From CAWCTB01 sp963798275 (GTDB lineage: Bacteria > Acidobacteriota > Terriglobia > Terriglobales > Acidobacteriaceae): DNA of 64,000 bases. The first letter of the stretch is position 1. Every line of letters starts with the position of its first letter. Under the pieces are notes generated by a model. The model saw only the letters and a list, made by a program, of their open reading frames with translations, did no database searches and was not told where the DNA came from. Location of the stretch: NCBI GenBank assembly GCA_963798275.1, contig CAWCTB010000017.1:124001-188000 (forward strand). Reading direction: 5' to 3'. Of the stretch, positions 16,841 to 27,723 are shown piece by piece. The translations under genes were made by a program, and so were the position numbers.

Positions 16841-19800
16841 GTATTTCGCGGCCATTCATTCTCCGGCCGATCGCGACTTCGCTGCTGATGGCCGGGTTGC
16901 TGCTGGTGGGCATTGTTGCCTACCGGCAGTTGCCCATTTCCGCGCTGCCGCAGGTTGACTATCCGACCATCCAGATTGTCACGTTCTATCCCGGAGCCAG
17001 TCCGGACGTCACGGCCTCCTCGATCACCGCTCCCTTGGAGCGGCAATGCGGGCAGTTGCCCGGGCTTGAGCCAGATGACTTCGAGCAGCGCCTTTGGCGC
17101 TTCGGTCATCACCTTGCAGTTCAACCTCGACGAAAACATCGACGTTGCCGAGCAGGAAGTGCAGGCGGCGATCAATGCCGCGCAGTTGTTCCTGCCCAAC
17201 GATCTGCCGACGCCGCCGATCTACAGCAAGGTCAATCCGGCCGACGCGCCCATCCTGACCCTGGCGATGACCTCCGACTCGCATGCCGCTGCCCCAGGTC
17301 GAGGACCTGGCGGACACCACCTTCGCCCAGAAGATCTCGCAGCTTCCCGGCGTCGGACTGGTCACCATCAGCGGCGGCCAGAAGCCGGCGGTTCGCATAC
17401 AGGCCAACCCCACCGCGCTGGCTTCTTACGGCCTCAGCCTGGAGCAGTTGCGCACGGTCATCGGGCAGGTCAACGTCAATCAGGCGAAGGGCCAACTGCA
17501 GGACAACCGGCTGGCGTACACCATCGGCGCCAACGATCAGCTCTTCGATCCCAAGCAGTACGCCGACACCATCATCGCCTACAAGAATGGCGCTCCGGTT
17601 CGTGTGTCCGACGTGGCGAACGTCATCGAGGGCCCGGAGAACGCCAACCAGGCGGCGTGGATGAACACCACGCCGGCGGTGATTCATCAACATCCAGCGG
17701 CAGCCGGGCGCCAACATCATCAAGGTCGTCGACAGCATCAAGCTGCGCCTGAAGCAACTGCAGGCCAACCTGCCCAGCTTCCATCAAGATCACGGTGCTG
17801 ACCGACCGCACCAACACCATCCGCGCCAGCGTCAAGGACGTGCAGTTCGAGCTGATGCTCACCATCGCGCTGGTCGTGATGGTCATCTTCCTCTTCCTGC
17901 GTACCTTGTCCGCCACCGTCATTCCCAGCGTTGCGGTGCCGCTGTCGCTGGTTGGCACCTTCGGCGTGATGTACCTGCTGGGCTACTCGCTCGACAACCT
18001 CTCGCTGATGGCGCTGACCATCTCCACCGGCTTCGTGGTCGATGACGCCATCGTGATGATCGAGAACATCGAGCGCTTCATCGAAGAGGGCCACACGCCG
18101 CTGGAGGCAGCGCTGCAAGGTTCCGCGCAGATCGGCTTCACCATCGTTTCGCTGACGGTCTCGCTGATTGCCGTGCTGATCCCGCTGCTCTTCATGGGCG
18201 ACATCGTCGGTCGTCTGTTCCGCGAATTCGCCGTCACCCTGGCCGTCACCATTCTCATTTCGGCGCTCATCTCGCTGACCCTGACGCCGATGATGTGCTC
18301 GCTGCTGCTGCGCCAGAACGACCAGGCAAAACACGGCCGCTTCTACAACTGGTCCGAGAATGCCTTCAACAAAACCATCGCGTTCTACGGCCGCACCGTT
18401 AAGTTCGTCCTGAACCACCAGACCGCCACCCTGCTGGTCACCGTCGCCACGCTGGTCGCCACCATCTGGCTGTACATCATCGTGCCCAAAGGCTTCTTCC
18501 CGGTGCAGGATACCGGCGTCATCACCGGCATTACCGATGCGCCGGAGAGCATTTCGTTCGCCGCCATGGCCGAGCGCCAGCAGGCGCTGGCCGCCGCCAT
18601 CCTGAAGGACAAGGACGTCGAGAGCCTGTCCTCGTTCATCGGGGTCGACGGCACCAACACGACGCCGAACAGCGGACGCATTCAGATCAACCTGAAGTCG
18701 CGCGATGAGCGCAGATGACGACGTCACCACCATCATCAAGCGCTTGCAACAGGAAGTCGCCGGAGTCGAGGGCATCACGCTTATACATGCAGCCGGTGCA
18801 GGACCTGACGGTCGAAGACCGCGTCAGCCGCACCCAGTACCAGTTCAGCCTGGAGGACGCCGACCCCAAGGAGCTCGGCCATCTGGACGGCCAAGCTGGT
18901 CGACAAGCTGAAGACCTTGCCGCAGCTGCGCGATGTCGCCACCGACCAGCAGAATCAGGCGGCGGAAGCCAGGCTGGTCATCGACCGCGATACCGCCTCG
19001 CGCCTGGGAGTCATCGACCAGCGCGATCGACAACACGCTGTACGACGCCTTCGGCCAGCGGCTGATTTCCATCATGTACACCCAGTTGAACCAGTATCAC
19101 GTGGTGCTGGAGGTCGATCCCCAGTATCCGCGACGATCCTGACGCGCTGAAGAGCATCTACGTTCCGGGAGCCAGCGGCCAGGTTCCGCTCAGCGCTATC
19201 GCGCATTTCGAGACCGGCGCGGGCTCGCTTGTCGCTGAATCACCAGGGACAGTTCCCTGCAGTCACCATCTCGTTCAACCTGGGGAACGACTATTCGCTG
19301 GGCGAGGCGGTGACCGCCATCAACAACGCGGAGCGCGAGATCGGCATTGCCGCCCAGCATCCAGAGCAGCTTCCAGGGAACTGCCCGTGCCTTCGAAGCC
19401 TCGCTGGCCAATGAAGGCTGGCTGATCCTGGCCGCCATCGTCACCGTCTACATCGTGCTGGGCGTGCTGTACGAGAGCTACATCCATCCCATCACGATTC
19501 TTTCCACCCTGCCCTCCGCCGGCGTGGGCGCCATCATCGCGCTGCATCTCGTTTCACATGGATTTGGGCGTCATGGCGCTGATCGGCATCATCCTGCTGA
19601 TCGGCATCGTGAAGAAGAACGCCATCATGATGATCGACTTCGCGCTGGAAGCGGAGCGCAAGGAAGGCAAGAAGCCGGTGGACGCGATCTATGAGGCATG
19701 TCTGCTGCGCTTCCGGCCAATCATGATGACCACGCTGGCTGCATTGTTCGGCGCGGTTCCGCTGGCTCTGGGCTCGGGAACCGGTTCGGAGCTGCGGCGT

Positions 19801-19953
19801 CCGCTGGGCGTCACCATCATCGGCGGGTTGCTGGTCAGCCAGTTGCTGACGCTCTACACCACGCCCGGTGGTGTATCTGTGGTTCGATCGCCTGGGTGAG
19901 GCCCTGCGCCGGGCATGCGCGCTCCCAGACCTGCCGAGGCGCTCGGAGACTAG
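16837..19953 (+). CDS. mdtB: MdtB-like RND efflux transporter, many frameshifts
   Basis: An inner-membrane proton-driven exporter of the heteromeric MdtBC type. The N-terminus FILRPIATSLLMAGLLLVGIVAY is membrane segment 1; RND repeats follow (GASPDVTASSITAPLE, VSDVANVIEGPEN). The long readable block from about 17795 to 18718 contains membrane segments 2-6 with the proton-relay pair in GFVVDDAIVMIENIERFIEEG, then GRLFREFAVTLAVTILISALISLTLTPMMC and a second membrane hairpin. The closest known pattern is E. coli MdtB. Some fourteen single-base indels interrupt it, the highest density in the window. The end at TAG 19951-19953 is inferred from the frame giving RPAEALGD. It precedes the second pump gene by one base. 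Confidence 0.82.
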
Positions 19954-19954
19954 G

Positions 19955-22900
19955 ATGAACATCTCCAAGCCGGCCATCGAACGGCCCGATTGCGACCACG
20001 CTGCTGACCCTCGCGTTGTTGCTGGCGGGTGGTCTGGCTTACACCCAGCTTCCCGTGTCGCCGCTGCCGCAAATCGATTTCCCGGTGATCTCGGTGGGCG
20101 CGTCGCTGCCCGGCGCCAGTCCGGAGACCATGGCCTCCTCGGTGGCCACTCCGCTGGAGCGCCAGTTCGGACGCATCGCCGGCATCAACCAGATGACCTC
20201 GAGCAGTCAGCTGGGCTCGACCGGCATCACCATGCAGTTCGACCTGAACCGCAACATCGACGCCGCCGCCCGCGATGTACAGGCCGCCATCAATGCCGCG
20301 CGCAGTTATCTGCCGGCCGACCTGCCCAGCAATCCCGACCTACCGCAAGATCAATCCTGCCGACTCGCCCGTGATCATTCTGGTCATGACCTCCGACGCC
20401 ATGACGCAGGACCAGATGTACGACGTCGCCGACTCCATCATGGGCCAGAAGCTCTCCCAGATCGAGGGCGTTGGCCAGGTCTTTGTGTGGGGCTCTTCGC
20501 AGCCCGCCGTTCGCATCGAAGCCAATCCCAACCTGCTCAACAAGCTGAACATCGGTCTGGAAACCTTGCGCACTGCGGTTGCCGCCCAGAACGTCAACCA
20601 GGCCAAGGGAGAGCTGCAGAACGACACTACGAGCTGGATCGTCCACACCAATGACCAGCTGAAGAAGGCCAGGGATTACCGGCCGCTGATCATCGCCTAC
20701 CGAAACGGTTCACCCGTGCGGCTGGCCGACGTCGCGACGGTCACCGATTCCTATTCCAACATCTACAACGCGGGCAGCTTCAACGGCAAGCCCAGCGTGC
20801 TGGTGGTCGTCTTCCGCCAGCCCGGCGCCAACATTATCGCCACCGCCGACCGCGTCATGGATGCCTTGCCGTTCCTCCAGGCCTCGCTTGCCCGCCGCCA
20901 TCAAGCTTGAAGTCGGACTCGACCGCACCACCACCGTCCGGGCTTCCGTCAGCGATGTGCAGCGCACCCTGATCATTTCCGTCATCCTGGTTGTGCTGGT
21001 GGTCTTCGCGTTCCTGCGCGAAGTTCGCGCCACCATGATTCCCAGCGTGGCCGTGCCGCTGGCCATCGTCGGCACTTTCGCGGTGATGTACCTGTGCGGC
21101 TACTCGCTCAACAACCTGTCCCTGATGGCGCTGACCATCTGCACCGGCTTCGTGGTCGACGATGCCATCGTGGTGCTGGAAAACATCATGCGCCACGTCG
21201 AAGCCGGCATGCCGCCCTACGAGGCGGCGCTGCTCGGGGCGCGCGAAATCGGCTTCACCGTGGTGTCGATGAGCACTTCGCTCATCGCGGTGTTCATCCC
21301 GATTCTGATGATGGGTGGAATCGTCGGCCGGCTCTTCCACGAGTTTGCCGTTACTTTGAGCGCGGCCATTGCGGTCTCGCTGGTGGTGTCGCTCACCACC
21401 ACTCCCATGCTGTGCGCGCGCTTCCTCAAGGCGCACGATCCCGGGGCCCACAACTTGCTTTACCGGATGAGCGAGCGGGGTTTCGACCTCATGCATCGTG
21501 GCTACAGGGCGTCTCTGGGCTGGGTCCTGCGCCACCAGAGGCTGGTGCTGGCGATCACCATCCTCACCGTCTTCGCCAACGTCTGGCTCTACATCATCGT
21601 TCCCAAGGGCTTCTTCCCGCAGCAGGACACCGGCCGCCTCATGGGCATGATCATGGGAGACCAGGACGTCTCCTTCGACGCCATGAAGGTGAAGACCAAC
21701 CAATTCATCCGCATCGTCCAGAAGGATCCCGCGGTGCAGAACGTGCTGGCTTCCGTCGGCGGCGGCTCCGCCCAGAACCAGGCCCGCATGTTCGTCATCC
21801 TGAAGCCCGGGAACGAACGCAAAGGCGTCACCGCCGACATGGTTATCAACCGGCTGCGTCCCAAGCTGGCGCATATTCCAGGCGCGACCCTCTACCTGCA
21901 GGCAGTGCAGGACCTCCAGATCGGTGGACGCATGTCCAATGCCCAATATCAGTACACCCTATCGGGCGAAAATCTGGCGGAACTGTATCAGTGGGCGCCG
22001 CGGCTTGCCGACAAGCTGAAGGCCTTGCCGCAGTTGAAAGACGTCAACAGCGACCAGCAGGTGCATGGACTGGAGCAAAACGTAATCATCGATCGCGACA
22101 CCGCTGCGCGGCTCGGCATCACTCCGTCGAACAGATCGATAACGTTCTGTATGACGCTTTCGGGCAGCGGCAGATTTCGACCATTTACCAGACGCTGAAT
22201 CAGTATCACGTGGTGCTGGAGGTCGATCCCCAATACCAGCTGACGCCCGACGCCCTGAACAGCGTCTACGTGATCACCTCAACCGGCGCCCAGGTGCCGC
22301 TGTCGGCATTCGCGCACTTCGGTCAGGCGAACACTTCGCTGACCGTCAATCACCAGGGACAGTTCCCCGCCGTCACCATCTCGTTCAATCTTGCCCCCGG
22401 CGCCTCGCTGGGCGAGGCCACGCGGCTCATCGAACAATGTCGAGTTGCAGATGCGCTTGCCGGCCACCATCCACGGCAGCTTCCAGGGAACCGCCGCCGC
22501 CTTCCAGGACTCGCTCTCTTCCGAGCCGCTGCTGATCCTGACCGCGTTGATCGCGGTCTACATCGTGCTCGGCATGCTCTACGAGAGCTACATCCACCCC
22601 ATCACGATTCTGTCCACCATACCTTCGGCCGGCACCGGTGCCTTGCTTGCGCTCCTGTTGTTCCGCATGGAGCTCGACGTCATCTCTCTCATCGGCATCA
22701 TCCTGCTCATCGGCATCGTCAAGAAGAACGCCATCATGATGATCGACTTCGCGCTCGAGGTGGAGCGCCAGGGCATGAAGCCCCGCGAGGCCATCTATGA
22801 GGCGGCCGTGCTGCGCTTCCGCCCGATCATGATGACCACCGCCGCCGCCTTGCTCGGCGCCGTACCGCTTGCGGTTGGCCACGGCACCGGGTTCGAACTC

Positions 22901-23077
22901 AGGCAGCCGCTCGGCATCACCATCGTGGGCGGACTTATCGTCAGCCAGATGCTGACCCTGTACACCACTCCCGTCGTTTATCTCTACCTGGACCGGTTCC
23001 AGGCCTGGCTCATCGCCCATATGCCGTGGCGCAAGAAGAAAACCATCGAGGAAGAAGCCCCGGTCTTCGCCGACTGA
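19955..23077 (+). CDS. mdtC: MdtC-like RND efflux transporter, frameshifted
   Basis: The second pump subunit, about 1040 residues. It starts MNISKPAIERP at ATG 19955 after GGAG, and has TTLLTLALLLAGGLAYTQLPVSPLPQIDFP, LERQFGRIAGINQMTSSS and the conserved relay motif GFVVDDAIVVLENIMRHVEAG. It ends with RQPLGITIVGGLIVSQMLTLYTTPVVYLYLDRF and a basic tail. Two RND genes in tandem behind one adaptor gene is the mdtABC arrangement, whose E. coli product exports bile salts, novobiocin and similar compounds as a mixed trimer. Frame changes occur near 19985, 20338, 20890, 22128 and 22435. Confidence 0.87.
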
Positions 23078-23237
23078 TCCGATCCTTCCTCCTTCCTATC
23101 AGCCCCTGTCCGATTTCGGACACCGCCTTCATGTTTCCGGGCAAACACGCGAGGCACGTCACTGCAAACCCTTCGCTTGCAATCTGATACAACGAACCTA
23201 ATGGCAACTGATCTGCACTACTCCAACTCGGAACGTT

Positions 23238-24440
23238 ATGACCTCACCCACCCAGCACGCCACAGTTCTCATCGCCGATGACCAGGAGCACGTTCGCGAA
23301 GCCTTGGCAATGTTGCTGCGCGGCCATGGTTACGGCGTGGTTCTGTGTGGTTCTCCCCAGGACGCGATCGCCGCCGCTCAGCAGCAGCAGTTCGACATTG
23401 CGCTGGTCGACATGAACTACCAGCGCGACAGTACTTCCGGACTCGAAGGCCTCGATCTTATTGAGCGGCTTCGAAACTTTGACAACATCCTCCCGGTCGT
23501 CGCGCTTACCGCATGGGGCAACGTTGAGCTCGCGGTGAACGCCATGAAGTTTGGCGCTTCCGACTTCATCGAGAAACCCTGGCGCAACGATTCGCTGCTC
23601 GAGAAGGTGCGCTCCCTCGTGGCCCAGGCCGGTAACTTGCGTTCCTCGCAGCGCGTGTCCGAGTACGAACGCCAGGACGCTCTGCAGTTGCAGACCCGGC
23701 TGGTTCCCAGGCGTCACCTCCGCATGGACGGCATCGAAGTATTCGGCGAAAGCCTCCCCGCAGGAACGGTTGGCGGCGACTACTTCGGCGTGTGGCGCAT
23801 CGCACCCGACGCCCTGCACATCTGCGTCGCCGACGTTTCCGGCAAAGGAACCCCCGGCGCCGTGATTGCTGCCATGTTGTACGCGTCGGTCAGCACGCTC
23901 TCCTCCTCCGGAGGCGGGCCCGCAGCCATCCTTTCCCAGGTCGAGTCAATTCTTAGCGAGCAGCTCGGCGGTGAGCACTACGTCACCATCTTCTACGGAG
24001 TCCTCGATACCCGTCGCCGCGTTCTGGAGTATGTCAACGCCGGCCATTGCCCGCCCATCCTGGCTCACGCCAACGGCTCCATCACCCAACTCGACAGCAC
24101 TCGGCCGGTGCTGGGCCTCATCGCCGGCCAGGGGTTCGAAACCTGCCAGGTTCTCCTTCACCCCGGGGATCGCCTGGCGCTCTACACTGACGGAATCACC
24201 GAGGCGGTGGACGACCGCAATGAGGAATTTGGCTCCGACCGGCTGAAAAATTCCTTCGCCCTGCCGCCCGATTCTTCGCTGGAAGAACAGCATCGCGCGC
24301 TGATGGATCGGGTTCGCCACCACTCCGGCGGAAAGTTTACTGACGATGCCACGCTCGTCCTCCTCTCGCTTCACGACGCGGCGGAAGAGCGCTCCCATGC
24401 AACCATGCACGAGCCTGCATCGGCCGAACAATCCCTGTAG
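23238..24440 (+). CDS. Response regulator with SpoIIE/RsbU-type PP2C phosphatase output
   Basis: The 400-residue protein has a receiver domain (residues ~8-125; acidic pair in LIADDQEH, phospho-acceptor Asp in ALVDMNYQ, Thr in VVALTAWGN, Lys in DFIEKPW). A PP2C-like SpoIIE phosphatase domain follows (GGDYFGVWRIAP, VADVSGKGTPGAVIAAMLYA, YTDGITEAVDDRNEEFG, FTDDATLVLL). Proteins of this build dephosphorylate an anti-sigma-factor antagonist and so release an alternative sigma factor. No partner antagonist or sensor kinase is adjacent. The receiver resembles the NtrC/NtrX type. The gene is intact. It begins 160 bp after the efflux operon; GTCCGA-TT-TCGGAC at about 23108-23121 is a weak hairpin in the gap. 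Confidence 0.88.
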   Translation: MTSPTQHATVLIADDQEHVREALAMLLRGHGYGVVLCGSPQDAIAAAQQQQFDIALVDMNYQRDSTSGLEGLDLIERLRNFDNILPVVALTAWGNVELAVNAMKFGASDFIEKPWRNDSLLEKVRSLVAQAGNLRSSQRVSEYERQDALQLQTRLVPRRHLRMDGIEVFGESLPAGTVGGDYFGVWRIAPDALHICVADVSGKGTPGAVIAAMLYASVSTLSSSGGGPAAILSQVESILSEQLGGEHYVTIFYGVLDTRRRVLEYVNAGHCPPILAHANGSITQLDSTRPVLGLIAGQGFETCQVLLHPGDRLALYTDGITEAVDDRNEEFGSDRLKNSFALPPDSSLEEQHRALMDRVRHHSGGKFTDDATLVLLSLHDAAEERSHATMHEPASAEQSL

Positions 24441-24496
24441 CGTGATCGCCGGCTCGCAGGCTTGCAACTTCCACCGCAAATCCGGAGACTGGCAGG

Positions 24497-25666
24497 ATGC
24501 TGCACCGCTACGATGTGGTCGTCCTCGGCGCCGGGGCCGCCGGACTGATGTGCGCCATCGAAGCCGGCAAGCGCGGGCGACGCGTCGCCGTTCTCGAGCA
24601 CGCCGGCCGCATCGGCAAGAAGATCCTCATCTCCGGAGGCGGGCGCTGCAATTTCACCAACCTGCATTGCTGCCCGGAAAACTTCTTCTCCCACAATCCC
24701 CACTTCTGCAAATCAGCCCTCGCGCGCTACACGCCGGCAGACTTCATCGCCCTGGTCGAAAAGCATCGCATCGCCTATCACGAGAAGAAACTCGGCCAAC
24801 TCTTCTGCGACGGCTCGGCGCATGAGATTGTCACCATGCTCCTGCAGGAAAGTGCCGCCGCCGGGTGTTCAGATCATCTGCAACGCGAAAGTCAGCGAAG
24901 TGCGTCACGACGACCTTTTCCACATCGTCCACGCCACAGGACGGAATTCGTCGCCGCAAAACTGGTCGTGGCGACTGGCGGGCTCTCCATTCCGAAGATC
25001 GGCGCGACCCCCTTCGGCTACGATCTCGCGCGGCAGTTCGGCATCAACATCGTCGACTGCCGTCCTGCGCTCGTCCCTCTCACCTTCAATCCCGACGACC
25101 GCCAGCGCTACGCAGACTTGGCTGGCGTATCAACAGAAGTGGTGGCCACGGCGGACCGCCACGAGTTTCGCGAGAAAATGCTCTTCACCCATCGCGGCCT
25201 CAGCGGCCCGGCGATCCTGCAAGCCTCCTCGTATTGGCAGCCCGGCGAGCCGATGCGGATCGATCTCGCTCCCGGCCAGGACGTGATGTCACCGCTGCGC
25301 AACGGAAACTCCCGCCGCGATCTCGCCGCTGCGAAGTCCTTGCTACGCTCCGTTCTCCCGATCCGCTTTGCCGATCGCTTCCTCGACCTTTACCCGCCGC
25401 AGGGCTGGACGAACTCCGCCCTCGATGCCTTCGAACACAAGCTCCATCACTGGGAGATCGTGCCTGCCGGCACCGAAGGCTACGAGAAGGCCGAAGTCAC
25501 CGCTGGCGGCATCGACACGCGCGAACTCTCAGCGCAAACCATGGAGAGCCGCAAGATCCCTGGTCTCTACTTCATTGGCGAAGTCGTCGACGTGACCGGC
25601 CAACTTGGCGGCTTCAACTTCCAGTGGGCCTGGGCCTCGGGATTCTGTGCCGGACATGCCGTGTAG
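24497..25666 (+). CDS. BaiN/YhiN (HI0933)-family flavoprotein, two compensating frameshifts
   Basis: An FAD/NAD(P)-dependent oxidoreductase of the HI0933 family. The N-terminal dinucleotide fold is VVVLGAGAAGLMCAIEAGKRGRRVAVLE, with the family signatures GKKILISGGGRCNFTNLH, LVVATGGLSIPKIGATPFGYDLARQFG and GLYFIGEVVDVTGQLGGFNFQWAWASG. Near 24865 one extra G shifts the frame, and it is restored near 24942. The intervening 26 codons read correctly in another frame (VQIICNAKVSEVRHDDLFHI). The physiological substrate is unknown for most members. The length, 389 residues, is typical. Confidence 0.85.
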   Translation: MLHRYDVVVLGAGAAGLMCAIEAGKRGRRVAVLEHAGRIGKKILISGGGRCNFTNLHCCPENFFSHNPHFCKSALARYTPADFIALVEKHRIAYHEKKLGQLFCDGSAHEIVTMLLQESAAAGCSDHLQRESQRSASRRPFPHRPRHRTEFVAAKLVVATGGLSIPKIGATPFGYDLARQFGINIVDCRPALVPLTFNPDDRQRYADLAGVSTEVVATADRHEFREKMLFTHRGLSGPAILQASSYWQPGEPMRIDLAPGQDVMSPLRNGNSRRDLAAAKSLLRSVLPIRFADRFLDLYPPQGWTNSALDAFEHKLHHWEIVPAGTEGYEKAEVTAGGIDTRELSAQTMESRKIPGLYFIGEVVDVTGQLGGFNFQWAWASGFCAGHAV

Positions 25667-25734
25667 TGTCTGGCGAGAGTTCCGGGGAGGTCAAATTTGC
25701 GTCCGATAACGAGGTACCCCCTCCCCCCGGTTAC

Positions 25735-25816
25735 CCGCAAAATCTTGAAAACAATAGTTCCGTCTTGGAATTGGTCCGCAAAATCTTGAGTGCGTGAGAG
25801 TTACAGGCAAAATCTT
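25735..25816 (+). repeat. Short direct repeats GCAAAATCTT
   Basis: CCGCAAAATCTTGA occurs exactly at 25735-25748 and 25776-25789, and GGCAAAATCTT at 25807-25816. The spacing is 41 and about 30 bases. They lie 70 bases after the flavoprotein gene in the 737-base gap 25667-26403. No reading frame or known element explains them. Confidence 0.65.
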
Positions 25817-26021
25817 CTATTCAAAGAACTTAGCTGATGGCGCACTGGGCGCACACTAACACCCTTCCTCGCTTCGATTTAATAAGTTGCTGAACTGAGA
25901 AGCAAGAGAAAACGGCAGGGCAAGAGCACGAAGGTAACCTGCAGAAGTTGCCAGTCGGCAACTGGCAGAAAGAATGTTCCGAGTTGCCGGTTTCCTTGGG
26001 GGAAAGACGGAATCCCGCTGT

Positions 26022-26164
26022 CAGCGGGAAATGTTGCAACGATGCGGATTACATTACGATTTCTGCGCCATCCCGGATGAAAGTCAATACACCCAGACAA
26101 ACGAAGGAGCTTTGTCTGGGGCACCCGGCCGGTGTAGCCGAGCATCCAGGAGCTGGAGACCTCA
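26022..26164 (+). repeat. Dispersed hairpin repeat, copy 1
   Basis: This copy matches 30292-30395 from CAGCGGGAAA through GATGCGGA and GCGCCATC, and matches 32341-32443 from GCCATCC onward. Its centre is a perfect 10-bp stem, CCCAGACAAA (26092-26101) with TTTGTCTGGG (26111-26120). The nine-base loop CGAAGGAGC contains a ribosome-site-like AAGGAG. It lies between two converging genes. Confidence 0.75.
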
Positions 26165-26357
26165 ACGGACGCGAAGCCCTGTGATCGTCAAGTGAGGCTC
26201 TATTTTCGAGTAGCTCGTCACTCGTGAAATTTCGGAGGAAGCCGGTCGCAAACAGCCGAATCGCAAATTAGCTGTGATTGCCGCTCCCGCGGACTGACAG
26301 TCCGCCCGTTGAGAGATAGGACGGTGTAAGGGTTCTTAGCGGTAAAGCTGAGGGATT

Positions 26358-26386
26358 CCCACCCAGGCTGCCCTTGCCCGGGTGGG
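26358..26386 (-). terminator. Hairpin after the PEP-CTERM gene
   Basis: CCCACCC (26358-26364) and GGGTGGG (26380-26386) form a 7-bp G/C stem 18 bases downstream of the minus-strand stop at 26404. There is no U-run, so termination is only a possibility. Confidence 0.4.
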
Positions 26387-26403
26387 TCTGATCCGGCCGG
26401 AGT

Positions 26404-27448
26404 TTAGCCGCGGATCCGGCGACGGAGTGCCGCCAGTCCAGTTGCTAAGCCCAGGCCTCCGAGCGTTGAGGGCCATGTGCCCGCTGCCCCGGCGGCTATC
26501 ACTCCGGTTCCAAGCAGCGACAAAGTGCCCGGTTCCGGCGTCGAGCTGAAGGAGCAGTTCACACCGCAGGTGAGCCGGGCTACCTGTTCGTTCTGGGAGA
26601 GGAACAAGGTGCCGTTGCTGGTATCGACGGAGACAAAATCGCCGCGTGTGCCGCCATTGGCGATGATGACGAAGTCTCCCGTCGTGGGATTCAGAAGGCC
26701 GACGGTTCCATCATTGTTATTGACAATGACATCTCCGTTGAAAATCCCTCCGGTGATAACGCCTGTGCCGTCGGGAGAGTGGCCCGTGAAAAAGGTGTTA
26801 ATCAAGCCGCCATCGGACATTCGGTAGGACTGGATGGTCCCACCATTCTCGACGTAAGCTATGGTCCCGTTCGGGGTACACGGTTACCCCGTCTGGGCAG
26901 AGCGAAGCATTAATCACGCGGTAGGTGCCGGCCACCGGGTTGATATCTACCAACCCCTGGGTGCTCGCTGCAATGAGGTGTCCGTTGACCGGGTCACCCC
27001 ACATCCCGGTATAGCCAAAGAGGTTATCAGCCTGCAGATTGGGGATCGGGGCGAACGTGCCGTTATTAGCAAAGTGATAGTAGACACCGCCAATCAACTG
27101 GGCGCCGTAGACCTGTCCCCCGGCTGTCGCCATTGCGAAATTGCAGTTGCCAGTCTCACAGTTGTAGTGGACGGAGGCCACCGCATTGCCCAGCGTCTGG
27201 TTGTCGACGTCATTGAATACGTAAATCTGTTGATTGAGCAGGCTTCCCGTGATGACGTGGCCATCGGGAGATATTCCTTGGGCCAGCGGACCATACTGGG
27301 CGTTATATCCGCTTACGAAAGTACTGAGGGTAAAGCCGTCATCTATTCCGGCTTGAGTTAGAGTCAAACTAGCCTGTGCGGGAGCAACTAAACCGAGCAA
27401 AGCTACCGCACCGGAAGCCAGGGATGCAATGAATGATGCACATCTCAT
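26404..27448 (-). CDS. Secreted PEP-CTERM-anchored protein, one frameshift
   Basis: About 347 residues. The N-terminal signal peptide (residues 1-26, ending APAQA) follows an AAAGGAA ribosome site. The middle resembles a beta-propeller of weak repeats (SPDGHVITGSLLNQQIYVFND, NPTTGDFVIIANGG). The C-terminus is a PEP-CTERM sorting signal: PEPGTLSLLGTG, a hydrophobic span (LGGLGLATGLAALRR) and a basic tail. Such proteins are exported and processed by an exosortase and often linked to extracellular polysaccharide; no exosortase is in the window. The frame breaks near 26873, where removing one G gives VYPNGTIAYVENGGTI. The ligand or role is unknown. Confidence 0.8.
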
Positions 27449-27723
27449 TCGCGATTCCTTTCCCTTTTTCTTTCTTTTTTACCCGAAATTTCCGTTTTTG
27501 GCTCCGTGACGCCCTACATCTTATACCCGTTTAGGGACTCCAGAGCATAATTATCTTCTTTGGCCGGGCGCAGGGCTTGAGACAAGGGTCCCGTGTGCCC
27601 TAATCCGAGTCCCGACACTCCTGACCGCGCCTTTCCATCCGGTTTTGTCAGACACCCCTCCGTCCCCTCTTGAATTAGGCGCAGGGTGCGGCCAGAGTAG
27701 TAGAATCCGCCAATGGTGTTGCC

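Noticed and set aside
17738..18778. 346-codon minus-strand frame rich in Asp, His and Gln
   Set aside because: Antisense shadow of the mdtB-like gene; low-complexity composition arises from the complementary strand of membrane-protein codons. The 363-codon frame at 20855-21946 is the same case against mdtC.
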